A stretch of DNA of 64,000 nucleotides from Argyresthia goedartella (taxonomy: Eukaryota; Arthropoda; Insecta; Lepidoptera; Argyresthiidae), in NCBI GenBank assembly GCA_949825045.1, contig OX463807.1, positions 12,549,501 through 12,613,500 of the forward strand. The letters are read 5' to 3'. Made by a program: the position numbers and the translations under genes. The notes under the pieces are model-generated. The model had not been told where the DNA came from, did no database searches, and was given only the letters and a program-made list of their open reading frames with translations. How positions within the stretch are numbered: position 1 is the first letter of the stretch; each line of letters begins with the position of its first letter. This document shows, piece after piece, positions 52,878-63,524 of the stretch.

Positions 52878-53000
52878 TAGGGTTCCGTACCCGAAGGGTG
52901 CCAAACGGGATCCTATTACTAAGCCTCCCCTGGACGTCTGTCCGTCCGTCTGTCACCGGATTCTACTGGATCAACCGAACTAGGTAGAGATCTGAAATTT
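52878..53000 (+). repeat. Dispersed lepidopteran repeat (AGGGTTCCGTACC type), second copy
   Basis: AGGGTTCCGTACCCGAAGGG, then ACGGGATCCTATTACTAAGC and GTCTGTCCGTCCGTCTGTC. It shares its opening with 3687-3905 but diverges after about 20 bases. The TCCGTCCGTCTGTC stretch is a common signature of this repeat class in Lepidoptera. Confidence 0.55.
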
Positions 53001-54277
53001 TCACAGAGGGTATATTTCTATTGTTGCTGTAACAACAAATAACGCAACATGTTTTTAAGAATTAAAAGTAGTAGGTACCCCTACAAGAGATGATTTGTCT
53101 AGCCATTTTCTTAGGTATGTTGTTTTATATCTTTATCGGTGAACTGAACACTCTCCCGATCATAACGGAAAAGATCTTTAATTGCGAGTATTGAGTTTTG
53201 TGCTAAGTTATTTGTCATTATACGATTAATAATTGGTTATTTGAATTCGATTATACATAGTCAGGTCATAAGTTCTGTCACATGTGCAATATGAAATAAT
53301 TTAGACATGTTTATTATTTATGTAAACATTTATATAGCAAAATGAACTTAATAAAACATAGATTCTTATGGTTATAAAGTTTATTCAAAATGGCCCCCGC
53401 GATTTTGAATACAGGCCTTTATTCTGCGCGGCCAGTCGTCTATCGCAGCACGAACGAGGTCCATGTCAATATCGGCGGTTGCCTTAATCAAGGATGCCTT
53501 GAGTGACTCCAAATCAGGATGAGGCTTTGAGCAGGCCTTTTCCTCCAAGTGTTGCCATATCTTGTAATCTAACGGACTCAAATCTGGACTGGAGGAGGGC
53601 CAGTCTTCGTGCCGGATGAAGTCGATTTCACGCGCTGCCAGCCAGTCTTGTGTGCTTTTCGCTCTATGAGCTGGCGCAGAATCTTGTTGGAATACCCAGT
53701 GCCTGTTATTGAACATGGTATGAGAAACAGGTTCCACAAGGTTCTTGAGGACTGTATTTTGATACACAACTGTATTCGTTTTTACGCCTTTCTCACAAAA
53801 AAGTACCTCAGTTAAGGCCTAATAAGAGACTCCCAACCAAACCATGAGCGAGGATGGAAAATGACCTCGTTGGACACGCGGAATACGGTTGCTCGCTTCT
53901 TCATTGCTGTGTGCGTACACCTTATCATTTTGTTTGTTGTAGCTCTCTTCCACGGTGAAATTTTTTTTATCCGAAAAAAGAATTTCCCGATGCTTTTTTC
54001 CCGCGTACCGCTTCAACAAAGCGCGGCATCTCTTCAATCTCAGGTCCATTAAACGAGCTTCCAAACGATGTCCTGCTTTTCTTCGATATGCCCTAAGCCC
54101 TAAGTCTTTTATTTAACACCCTTTTCACCGTGGTCCTGCTTAACCCCATCTGAAGGGCCAACAGTTTCTGATTACGTATGGGATTTCTTTGAATTCGCGC
54201 CTTCACAGCTTTTATCACTGCTGGAGTCCTAACAGAGCGAGGGCGACCACTTCTTGACCTGTCATCTACACTAGAGT

Positions 54278-54282
54278 CTTCA
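54278..54282. repeat. Target-site duplication CTTCA, left copy
   Basis: CTTCA directly before the TG of the left LTR; the matching copy is at 61679-61683. Five bases fits BEL/Pao integrases. Confidence 0.92.
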
Positions 54283-54834
54283 TGTTCGATTCCAAATCGA
54301 TATTCGATCGATGGTTTCTGAACGGTCATTTTAATTTGACGTTAGCTGTCAATCTGGCAGTTTTGACAACTGACAGACCAGACGAAAAAAAGCTCGCAAT
54401 GAAAACGTGTTGATTAGATTGTTGAAATTAAATCAAATTTCATCTGGAATGTATTCGGGATTCCCTCAGGATTATTAATATAGCTGAGTGTGCCGTTGTC
54501 TCTCGAACCAGATAAAGTTCGGATTTTCGTGCCCGATTCGTATTTACAACGTAGAACATAACCTGTGTTGGACCACTGTGCTCATTGACGCTGGCCCGCC
54601 AGTCATACCTGGTTGGCTGAAGAACCTGTCTACCAAGAAGAGCCTAGGGCGCGCCCGGGCCTTGCAGAGAGACAGGAGGTTGACGGGACCGAAGCACATA
54701 CCAGGTTAGATCTACCCCTCATAACTTTAGCTCGGTGAATCGCTGACGTACATCACTTCTTGGCACCTGATCGTCACGCTACCTCGTAGCTGATGGGCCC
54801 CTACGAGGTCATTAGGTGCTGAGAAGCCTGAACA
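54283..54834 (+). repeat. Left LTR of the BEL/Pao element
   Basis: 552 bp, from TGTTCGATTCC to CCTGAACA. It matches the right LTR over its whole length. Sequence just after it (CTTTGGTAGCTAGAGCGTGG) should hold the primer binding site, but I cannot assign a tRNA. Confidence 0.94.
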
Positions 54835-55406
54835 CTTTGGTAGCTAGAGCGTGGTTTCCTGAGATTTGCAGCCGTCAAGGGCTTCAGGAAAGCACGACTT
54901 GGGACTATCAATCTGTAGGTATCTAGGCGGTTAGGTAACTTGTTTGTTCCTATATCCACATAGATTGGAGTATTTGTAAGCTATAAGTCTATTGCTGGTA
55001 GTAGACAGACAGATATTACAGTTTTCCCTAAATGACCAGTTGTACTGAGATGTGACTCAGAATAGTAGGTACTCAACTTAGGTACGCATTGTATCAGGTA
55101 CATTGTAGGTGAATTGAAATTTGCATTGAATTACTTGTTAGTCAAGTGTATAGCAATTTATAACTTGAACTAATATTGACTATTATCTGTGTGTGTTATA
55201 ATAATAAAGGGAAACTAACTTGTTATTTACAGGATTAGAATATTAGAAGTGTAGCATAATTTATATAGATATAAAACTCGGTTCCTATTGTTTAAGGAAA
55301 ACAACATTGTTAAAGTTATAGTTTAGGGTTCCCTCGTTTAGGTTATAAACTGGAGGGTCCACTAAAATTGAGTTGCTGCAAATTGTGAGTAAGTATCGTT
55401 CCGATC
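54835..55406 (+). other. BEL/Pao leader between the LTR and gag
   Basis: About 570 bases with no coding signal, expected to hold the primer binding site and packaging signals. The ATG at 55407 is the first that opens the long gag frame. Confidence 0.7.
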
Positions 55407-57086
55407 ATGTCGTTATCTGAAATCCAGAAGGGTGTTTCTAAGGAACTCAGATGGTTTTCCTCCGCACACGGTCTGATAGACCGTTTAGATAGGCATGATG
55501 TGGTATTGGAGCGGTCTATGGACGTTAAGGAACGTTACAATAGGGTGCTCGAATTGTCCGCGCAGGCGGAATCAGTTGATGGTTGTGCACCTGACAGGCT
55601 GTCACGGTTGATAGGGGATGTCGACCAATATATGGAGATGGCAGCTGCTATCACGCAGAAGGCTGCGGACATACGTAGACAGTGCGAGTCCAGCCATGGT
55701 GGTGACATTGAAGCACCTCTGCCGCATCAGGTATCGGGGACCAGGTTACCCGCGATAACTATGCCTACCTTTGACGGCGTGTCCGGTGAATGGATGAGCT
55801 TCATCAATCTGTTCGACAGTTTGGTGCACTTGCGATCGGACATTACCAAGTCTGTCAAGATGGCTCAGCTGGTGGCAGCATTGAGGGGTGAGCCTAGGGA
55901 GCTGGTCGCTCATTTGACAGTTACGGAGGGCAACTATGAGACGGCCAGGCAATTGTTGGTCAGACGTTACCACAACAAACGGAGGTTGGCCGATGCCCAA
56001 CTGAACCGTTTGTTTAGCATCCCGGTTGTGAACAATGTCGGGGCCATACAAACGGAGGTTTTGAACCCATTGTAGTCCGTCACCAAGGCTCTAGAGAATC
56101 TTGGACTTCCGGTTGGTGAATGGTCGTACTTACTGTTGTACATTGTACTTTCCCGCCTACCCGCTGACGTGCAGACTCGTTTCGAACAGTCTCACGGGAG
56201 GTCGGCCGAGGACCTGCCCGCCTTCTTCGACTTGGTCGGATTTTTGGAAGAGGAGTCTCGACGGGCAGAGAATTTGGGGTTGACGGTCACCCATCCTTCG
56301 GAGCCACAGAGAGCTGCCGGGAGCGTTGTGAGTAGGGGCCCTCCGACGAGGAAGGACCGCACCAAACGGCAGTCATATGGGACTGTGAGTGCATTGACCC
56401 CACATAGTGAGACCTGCCCATGTTCAAGGCAGATTGGCCATGCTGTGGCCAATTGCAATAAGTTCGGGGAACTTAGGGTTCAGGGACGGCGCCAGATGGC
56501 CAATCAGCGGGGCTGGTGTTTCCTGTGCCTCGGGCCACACATGGATAGGGACTGCACGCGCACACAAATGTGCGGATACTGTGGTGGGGCCCACAACAAT
56601 CTGTTGTGCATGAACCGGTCCGGCCAACAGCCACCACAGGGCCGTACCCAGGGTGACACGGCAAGGGGCCCTGAGAATTCGTTTGCGACTCGGAGCGCAA
56701 CTCAGGGGCCAACGTCCCCACGTGCACAGGGCAGTACTAGGGTGCAGGGCCGCACTCAGGGTCATCACATGGGGGGCCCTGAGTTTTCGGTTGCGACTCA
56801 GCATCCGACTCAGCGGGCAATGGGGTCACAAGCACGCGGCCACCCAGGGGTGCAGGGCCGCACTCAGGGTCATCACATGGGGGGCCCTGAGTTTTCGGTT
56901 GCGACTCAGCATCCGACTCAGCGGGACATTGGGTGTGTTGAGCAGGCCGTAACGGGCGGGTGGCATGGGACACTTTCGAGCTATGCGGGTGCGGTTCGGA
57001 CGCCGCCTCAGTTGTCGTCCCGCTCGTCGCCTCGTCCTCGTCGGTCGCATGTGATGTCCCCCCGCTCATGGAGCGGCCACGGTTGA
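55407..57086 (+). pseudogene. BEL/Pao gag, one in-frame amber stop
   Basis: It starts MSLSEIQKGVSKELRWF and has the DUF1759-type gag core (RLPAITMPTFDGVSGEW, SFINLFDSLVH, LVAALRGEPRELVAHL). An in-frame TAG at 56073-56075 interrupts it, and the same frame continues with NLGLPVGEW, LSRLPADVQTRFEQ and FLEEESRRAE. Zinc knuckles follow: GWCFLCLGPHMDRDC and MCGYCGGAHNNLLC, each C-x2-C-x3-H-x4-C, plus a degenerate CPCSRQIGHAVANC. The C-terminal part contains three tandem repeats of about 36 residues. The frame ends TGA at 57084-57086. Gag would form the particle and bind RNA; this copy is interrupted. Confidence 0.9.
56636..56935 (+). repeat. 108-bp minisatellite in gag, about three units
   Basis: Two copies (from about 56742 and 56850) are identical for roughly 80 bases, including CAGGGCCGCACTCAGGGTCA and TTTTCGGTTGCGACTCAGCA. 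A third, diverged unit lies upstream from about 56636. The 108-bp period is a multiple of three, so the repeats (QGRTQGHHMGGPEFSVATQ) stay in frame. Confidence 0.9.
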
Positions 57087-57097
57087 ATTCATGCCCA

Positions 57098-57112
57098 CCC
57101 CCCTTCGGGGGG
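57098..57112 (+). other. Stable CCCCC-TTCG-GGGGG hairpin at the gag/protease junction
   Basis: Five G-C pairs (57099-57103 with 57108-57112) close a cUUCGg tetraloop in the transcript. It lies 12 bases after the gag TGA and in the region where the protease frame (the -1 frame relative to gag) is already open. Its role, if any, is unknown. Confidence 0.7.
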
Positions 57113-57229
57113 CGTCGTAGGGTGGCAATGGAACCGGCGCGTGGGCCATTTGTACAATGGGACCCTCTGGCGTATAGCTGCCTACCTGATCGGTTACAGG
57201 CAGATTGGGGCCCCGGGGGCCCTCGCTAG

Positions 57230-57706
57230 GAATTTGCGGCCCAACAATTTGTTGCCCCCCAACCGGAGACGGTGGTGTCACCGATCGCCTCTGTGCTTGT
57301 TTGGGATTTGGCGGGCAATCCAACATACGTTCGCGCCCTATTAGATTCTGGAACTCAGGGCTGCATTGTATCGAATGATTTAGCAAAATGGTTGGGCCTC
57401 AAGGTAAATAGGTATAATAAATCAATACGGGGCGTGGGGAATGTTACGGTTACGAATGTAGTTGGTCAATCGGTTATCACGTTCTCTCCACGTTATGACA
57501 TTTTGACAAAAACATCCGTGCAAGCTTTAGTAATGACGCATGTCATGGGCAGACACCCCTTGGTGAAGTTGAATCCGGCCGTTCGATTCCTGACATCAGG
57601 ACTCAAGTTAGCGGATCCCGATTTTGACACTCCAGCCCCGGTCGACCTGCTACTGGGAGCAGACGTTCTGGTTAGGTTTCTGTTGTCGGATCGGCGAGTT
57701 CTTTAG
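57230..57706 (+). pseudogene. BEL/Pao protease region
   Basis: Between two in-frame TAG codons (57227-57229 and 57704-57706) the frame encodes SPIASVLVWDLAGNPTYVRA, then the retropepsin active site LLDSGTQGCIVS, and a later LLLGADVLVRFLL block. This is the aspartic protease of BEL/Pao elements. It is in the same frame as the polymerase and one base behind (-1 to) the gag frame. No ATG begins it, as expected of a polyprotein segment. Confidence 0.88.
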
Positions 57707-60700
57707 CCTGACGGGTTGATTGCTGTGGATACTAAGTTTGGTCACGTGATCATGGGTCCGGCATTGCCAATGGTTAGGCCTGCCGAGTCAGATGGCATAC
57801 TTATTGGCTCAGCGTTGTCAGACGCTATCCAACGTTTCTGGGAGATAGAGGAACCTCCCACCGTTCGTCGAGTCGACGCAGACGAAGAAGAGTGCGAGTT
57901 GTTTTACCAGAATAGTACTGGTCGCCTTCGTTCTGGTCGTTTTGTAACTCGACTGCCTTTCAGGGTCGATCGACCGCCACTAGGAGAATCTAGGACGATG
58001 GCTGAGACGAGATTGATGTCGATGGAGCGTAGGATGTCAAGGGACGCCGTATTTAAACAAAAATACGTCGATTTCATGAGGGAGTATGAGTCGTTAGGAC
58101 ACATGTCGGTATCGGGTGTGGACTGGAGATCTGAGGATCATTGTTTCCTTCCACACCATGCCGTCCTGCGAACCCCTACCGGCAAGATTCGAGTTGTTTT
58201 TGATGGGTCAGCACCTACCTCGAACGGGATGTCCCTGAATCAGTGTCTACATTCGGGACCCAAGTTGAGTCGTGATATTTCGGATATTCTCACGAGCTTT
58301 CGGAGACACCAGATTATATTTGTCGCAGACATTCAGATGATGTTTAGGCAAACGGTAATTCATCCGGCTGACAGAAGGTATCAGTTGATACTTTGGCGTA
58401 AGTCCACGGCCGAGCCAGTCAAGGTCTATGAGTCAAACACGAACATGTATGGGTTACGGTCTAGCCCGTATTTGGCGATGCGTACCCTGCGGGAGTTGGC
58501 GTCGCGTGACCGTGTGAGCTATCCTAGAGCCGCCGCTATCCTGGAGCAAGATTTGTACGTCGATGACGTCTGCACAGGGGCAGCCAGTGTAGAGGAAGCT
58601 CTGGACCGACGTGACGAGCTCATTCAATTGCTGGAACGAGGCGGCTATGAACTACGCAAGTGGATGTCCAACTCCCCTGAGTCGATGGCTGGTCTCCCAG
58701 ATGAGTTTCAACAAGACCCGCACGTTTTTGAGAATCCTGACAACCCTAACATGTTGTCAGTGCTTGGAATTCAGTACCGGCCCGTCCATGATGAGTTTAC
58801 CTATCGGGTGGTTTTAGAAACACCGAAGGCCTGGACGAAGCGGTCAGTACTGTCAAAGATTGCGAGAACGTTCGACCCGAATGGATGGATTTCTCCAGTC
58901 ACCTTTGCTCTCAAATGTTTTATGCAAAGGCTATATGCGGCTCAGTTGACCTGGGACACCCACCTCTCAGGTGATTTGTTGACTGATTGGACGCGAATGT
59001 TCACCTCGCTATCGGACATAAATAATGTATCGCTGCCGAGGAAATTGGTCCCTGCTGGGGATTACAGGGCAACCCTTCACGGGTTTTGTGATGCCTCTGA
59101 ACGAGGGTTTGCGGCAGCGGTTTATTTGCGAACCGCCACCTCCACCGGGGAGGTCGACGTGCGTTTGGTTTTGGCAAAAGGCAAGGTAGCGCCTATTCGG
59201 ACAAGGATGACGATTCCAAAACTGGAACTGTCCGGGGCTGCTCTTTTGACCAAACTTTTGAATCACACTCTAACAGTGTTGCGTGGGTCAGTGGTTTTGG
59301 AGGATACGGTGTACGCTTGGATGGACAGCCAGATTGTTTTGTGCTGGCTGAAGGCTTCGGTCCATAACTTAGAGGTTTTTGTTGCGAACCGTGTCTCCCA
59401 GATTGTGTCGTCTGAGGTCCCACTGACCTGGAGACATGTACCAGGAGAATTGAACCCGTCTGATTGTGCATCCAGGGGATGTCAGGCTCCTGAACTCGTT
59501 AGACACCATTTGTGGTGGGGACCACCCTGGCTTGCCAAGAGAAAATCGGACTGGCCCCACAGCCATGTAGTAGTATCTTCGGATCATGGCCCCAGAGCGG
59601 CCGTGCATGTTACCCAGAAGGCTGAGGACCCTGACGCCGGGTTTCTGCTGGACCGGTATAGCTCACTTGACAAGTTGATAAACGTGTCCACTTGGATTAG
59701 GAGATTCGCTCGAAATTGTCTTACTCCTCGCGATCAGCGAACGTTGAACCCTATTCTGACTCCGGCAGAGCGAAACGAGTCGCTGTTGAATTTGGTCCGG
59801 TTGGTACAGTCCTCGAAGTTTGGGGCAGAATTGGAGATTATTCGAAGTGGACGTTCGAAATTGAAGGGAGCCGTCGCGCGTCTCAACCCCTTTGTTGATT
59901 CGACCGGGTTACTTCGGGTAGGAGGAAGATTGCGCAATGCGAATCTGTCGTATTCGGCTCGTCACCCACTTCTGCTCCCCATGGGGGGACAGTTAGTTGA
60001 ATTGCTGGTGACTGATCGTCATATTAAAAACGCGTATGCTGGCTGTTACGCGTTGTTGGCCACGCTCCAGCGGGAGTTTTGGATCTTATCTGCCCGCCGT
60101 GCCATACGGAACATCGTGTTTCGGTGCATGCCTTGTTATCGACTTAAGGCTGCCACGATGCAACCTCTCATGGGGGACTTGCCCCCTGATCGTGTGAATG
60201 AGGTTAGACCGTTTATGGTGAAGAGTTCACGATTGCGTACCGCTAAGCAATACAAGGCGTACCTATGTGTGTTTGTTTGTTTATCCACCAAGGCGGTACA
60301 TCTCGAGCTCGTTGCTGATCTCTCGACAGAGGCTTTCATTGCTTGTTTGGATAGGTTTGTTTCTCGAAGGGGACTTCCAATTTTGATCCGCTCTGATAAC
60401 GGCACTAACTACATAGGTGCGGAACGATACTTACGAGAGATAGTCAACTTTTTGAATGTAAATAAAGTGGATATCGGAACGGCCCTCTCCCGTCGGGGTA
60501 TACAGTGGACCTTCAGCCCACCGATTTGCCCCCACTGGGGTGGGATTTTTGAGGCCGTAGTTAAGTCAGCTAAGACGCACTTAGGGCGTATAGTAGGTCA
60601 GACCGCGCTGACTTTTGAGGAGCTCGCGACATTGTTTTGTAAGATCGAGGCCGTTCTCAATTCGCGACCGTTGTGTCCGCTCAGCTCGGATCCAAATGAC

Positions 60701-60883
60701 CTGGAAGCTCTGACCCCAGGCCATTTCTTGATAGGACAGCCACTTAATGCGTTGCCCGAGCACCTCTTCGAGGGAGTGAAATTGTATCGGTTGTCAAGGT
60801 ATCAGATGTTGCAGCAGTTTACTCAGAATTTCTGGAAGCGTTGGTCGCTCGAGTATCTGCATATCTTACAACAGACTGACTGA
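57707..60883 (+). pseudogene. BEL/Pao reverse transcriptase, RNase H and integrase
   Basis: After the TAG at 57704-57706 the frame is open for about 1055 codons. RT: RVVFDGSAPTSNGMSLN, LNQCLHSGPKL, FVADIQMMFRQ, GLRSSPYLAMRTLREL, and the catalytic LYVDDVCTGA near 58552-58580. RNase H-like: HGFCDASERGFAAAVY. Integrase: HPLLLPMGGQLVELLVTDRH with FRCMPCYRLKA (zinc region), FVCLSTKAVHLELVADLS (first Asp), LIRSDNGTNYIG (second) and PHWGGIFEAVVKSAK (Glu). It ends with a DUF5641-type start (HFLIGQPLNALPE). All catalytic residues are present. The frame stops at 60881-60883 because of an indel. Confidence 0.93.
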
Positions 60884-61079
60884 CAAAACTAGCCCCCCTA
60901 GTGTTGGTGACCTCGTTCTGGTTAAGGATGCTAACCTACCGCCACTACGTTGGCGCAGGGGGCGCATTGTTAACTTGTTCCCTGGCAAGGACGGGACCCC
61001 CCGGTCTGCAGAGGTTCTAGTAGGAGGCTCGGTTCTAAAACGAGCGGTAGCAACGTTGTCTCGGCTGCCCGTAGATTAG
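60884..61079 (+). pseudogene. BEL/Pao polyprotein C-terminus, out of frame
   Basis: After a frame change near 60870-60883 the continuation PSVGDLVLVKDANLPPLRW, then GRIVNLFPGKDGTPRSAEVL and RAVATLSRLPVD, ends TAG at 61077-61079. This is the end of the DUF5641 domain that closes BEL/Pao polyproteins. A G-rich tract (CGGGCGGGTGA, 61100-61110) just before the right LTR is a plausible polypurine tract. Confidence 0.85.
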
Positions 61080-61111
61080 GGGACAGGTGGGTGCCTGTCC
61101 GGGCGGGTGAT

Positions 61112-61678
61112 TGTTCGATTCCAAATCGATATTCGATCGATGGTTTCTGAACGGTCATTTTAATTTGACGTTAGCTGTCAATCTGGCAGTTTTGACAACT
61201 GACAGACCAGACAAAAAAAAAGCTCGCACTGAAAACGTGTTGATTAGATTGTTGAAATTAAATCAAAGGGCATCTGGAATGTATTCGGGATTCCCTCAGG
61301 AAATAAAAAAAAAAGGAAAAGGAATAGCTGAGTGTGCCGTTGTCTCTCGAACCAGATAAAGTTCGGATTTTCGTGCCCGATTCGTATTTACCACGTAGAA
61401 TATAACCTGTGTTGGACCACTGTGCTCATTGACGCTGGCCCGCCAGTCATACCTGGTTGGCTGAAGAACCTGTCTACCAAGAAGAGCCTAGGGCGCGCCC
61501 GGGCCTTGCAGAGAGACAGGAGGTTGACGGGACCAAAGCACAGACCAGGTTAGATCTACCCCACATAACTTTAGCTCGGTGAATCGCCGACGTTCATCAC
61601 TTCTTGGCACCTGATCGTCACGCTACCTCGTAGCTGATAGGCCCCTACGAGGTCATTAGGTGCTGAGAAGCCTGAACA
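61112..61678 (+). repeat. Right LTR of the BEL/Pao element
   Basis: 567 bp, from TGTTCGATTCC to CCTGAACA. It differs from the left LTR by roughly a dozen single-base changes and by an A-rich insertion near 61300-61320. Confidence 0.94.
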
Positions 61679-61683
61679 CTTCA
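61679..61683. repeat. Target-site duplication CTTCA, right copy
   Basis: CTTCA directly after the CA of the right LTR, matching 54278-54282. Confidence 0.92.
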
Positions 61684-62639
61684 TTGTATCGTTTTATGGT
61701 ACGATAAACGAATCTTTTGGTTATATTCAAATTTTTCAGTAAGTCGAAAATCTGAATTGGCGCGTAACCGCAACGATGCAACGCAATAACTGCGACACGG
61801 TCTTCTTTAAGTGTCCACTCCATATTTAAAAATGAGGAAAATTCTAAAAAGTACACATTTTTATTTTTATGAAAAATTCGAAATTCGAATTCAATAAACT
61901 TTTTTGTGGCCAGCGTTCTAAATTCAAAAGTTTTTATTGTGTGACAGAACTTATGACCTGACTGTGTATTAATAGTATTATGTTTTTTATCATATTTGAT
62001 TTAATTTCTGTAAATAAGTTACTCAATTTCAATCCACTTACGGTTTCAATGAGCAAAGAGATTCGTTAACCTGACTACATAGTTAAATACTTACATACTA
62101 CAAACACAAATCTCTTTTTCAATGTTTCGATGTACAGCCTTGAATGTAGTCCTACCTACAGTATTTAATATTTTATTATTAAAAATTAAAAAGGTATACT
62201 CGTACAAAAGACTGTCGTTTTACGTTTTTCCATGTACCAAGGTAAGAAACCCTTCGTTTGCGGGTCCGACGTCCTACTCGCACTTGACCGGTTTTATTTA
62301 TTTACTTTAATATTTAACGATTACTACGATACGATTACAACCTCTACACACATCTTTGCTGCACCCTGTACCTTAATATTTCAGAGTTTTATGATGTTAT
62401 CTATCACAGAAATCACCCAGGAGCCAATTAAACAATATTTTGCAAAGAAATGCACTAAGTACAACTATTTCGAACGCGAGTTTAACTAGCTTCTCTGAAT
62501 AACGTTGACAACTCCATATTTTATATTGAGTTGTCAAAGTTATACCGTGTGGTATTGACTGTCGGGCGTAAATAAAATAATTTATAAACATTTATTTCTA
62601 TACAGGCAGATATATTGCTTCTGGTATCACCTTGGGATA

Positions 62640-62790
62640 CCTTGTCTCGTTCTAAGCGATGTCACACGCATATAAACATCGAAGACCAAGGGTTTTTTTT
62701 CTTTCCCCCCAGCCGGGATTCGAACCCAGGACCCCAAGCGAGTAGTCAGAGGCAAAGTCTCAAACCGCAGCGCCCCAGAGAAGTTGGCGA
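62640..62790 (-). mobile_element. tRNA-derived SINE-like fragment, minus strand
   Basis: On the minus strand GGTTCGAATCC (reverse complement at 62716-62726) is an exact B box, preceded by GGGGCGCTGCGGTTTGAGAC and followed by a C/G-rich end (CGGCTGGGGGG). No complete cloverleaf is formed and no mature tRNA 3' end is present, so a SINE or tRNA-like repeat is more likely than a tRNA gene. Confidence 0.5.
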
Positions 62791-63524
62791 ATTAACAGGA
62801 CTATTCTGGCGTAATTTAAAACTAATCAAGACAGGACGAAAGCTTGCTCGAAATGCTTACTTTTGGAACAAATATACTTGAAAATATTTGTAACGGAATA
62901 AATTAATTCATTTAACTTTTGTTTTCAATTAAATAGAAAGCTCCAGGAAAAGCCCGGCTTGACAGGCTTTTTGAATATTTTAGTTTGGTACAAAGATTAT
63001 ATACGGATAGTTCTGATCCCGGATAAATTTACTAAAGCGATGTGGAGTTCTATTGTTAGTTTACAGTTAGTTATATTCGGATGGCTAGCGGAACTGAGAG
63101 CTAAAGTCTCGTTCTCGTCAAGTTACACCTTAATAATAGGAGAGATCTTAATATGCCGAAGATATCGTACATTAGTACAATATTAATGGAGTAACTTTAT
63201 TTGTAAGTGACTGCATTGGATATTTTTAATGTAAGGTTTGAGTCATTGCCTAGATTTACATTCTAGAAGCCTTTCCAATAATTCTGTCCATTCTGAAGGA
63301 CATGAATATGATGCGTTCTGGAAGCACCAAGTGCAAAAAATGCATCTCCTGTGTGAGAAGCATGTGTGAAACCCAATAGACCACGGAGCTACATGGAATT
63401 ACTTGAAACAAATATCCAAATGAGCACAGCATAAATAAAATCCGTTAAACAAGTACATGAATAAAAAATACATCCGCAACAGCTAATGTGTGTATAATAT
63501 TAATAAGACATGGTTTTTTACTTA

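Larger units (their letters stand above)
51447..53255. other. AT-rich intergenic stretch
   Basis: No gene recognised. It holds the palindrome at 52610-52641 and the repeat at 52878-53000. Confidence 0.5.
54283..61678 (+). mobile_element. BEL/Pao LTR retrotransposon, complete structure but defective
   Basis: It has two LTRs (TG...CA), a leader, gag with zinc knuckles, an aspartic protease, a Pao-type RT with RNase H, an H2C2 and DDE integrase, and a terminal DUF5641-like domain. It sits inside a maT mariner with a 5-bp target duplication. BEL/Pao elements normally encode one gag-pol frame; here three in-frame TAG codons and two frame changes break it. The LTRs differ by about a dozen substitutions and one A-rich indel. 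Confidence 0.95.
53381..61823 (-). pseudogene. maT-type transposase, interrupted by BEL insertion
   Basis: The gene reads from an ATG at 61823 (MEWTLKEDRVAVIALHRCGY, HTH region) to 61684, and resumes at 54282 (DSSVDDRSRSGRPRSVRT) to the stop at 53381. The two parts are in the same frame once the BEL element and one target copy are set aside. Catalytic residues visible are LFSDKKNF (first Asp), FQQDSAPAH (second) and SPLDYKIW (third), with 37 residues between the last two. The gene has two further lesions unrelated to BEL: a frameshift near 54105 and an in-frame TAG near 53820. Which came first, decay or insertion, is not shown. Confidence 0.92.
53256..61966 (-). mobile_element. maT-type (DD37D) mariner, split by a BEL/Pao insertion
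   Basis: The ends are inverted repeats: CATAGTCAGGTCATAAGTTC at 53256 and the reverse complement of CACAGTCAGGTCATAAGTTC ending at 61966, about 28 bp long with one mismatch near the tip. Each is flanked by TA (53254-53255 and 61967-61968). Removing the BEL element and one CTTCA copy leaves 1310 bp, the normal size of a mariner. The transposase gene runs on the minus strand. Confidence 0.93.

Noticed and set aside
53861..54052. Hydrophobic plus-strand frame that might look like a membrane protein
   Set aside because: It lies opposite the maT transposase, whose minus-strand frame has catalytic motifs.
54488..54709. 73-codon open frame present in both LTRs (also at 61332-61553)
   Set aside because: It is conserved only because the LTRs are copies of each other; it has no recognisable domain and lies in LTR regulatory sequence.
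56192..57386. Several long minus-strand open frames opposite BEL gag and protease
   Set aside because: They are shadows of the GC-rich gag frame and its minisatellite, with Pro/Arg-rich low-complexity translations.
57904..60763. Minus-strand and alternate-frame open frames inside BEL pol
   Set aside because: The plus-strand frame has full RT and integrase motifs; the others have none.
60970..61158. Minus-strand open frames starting MTVQKPSIEYRFGIE at both LTRs, one of which runs into the transposase (54329-54093)
   Set aside because: The shared N-terminus is LTR sequence read backwards. The true transposase start is at 61823; the fusion is an accident of the BEL insertion.
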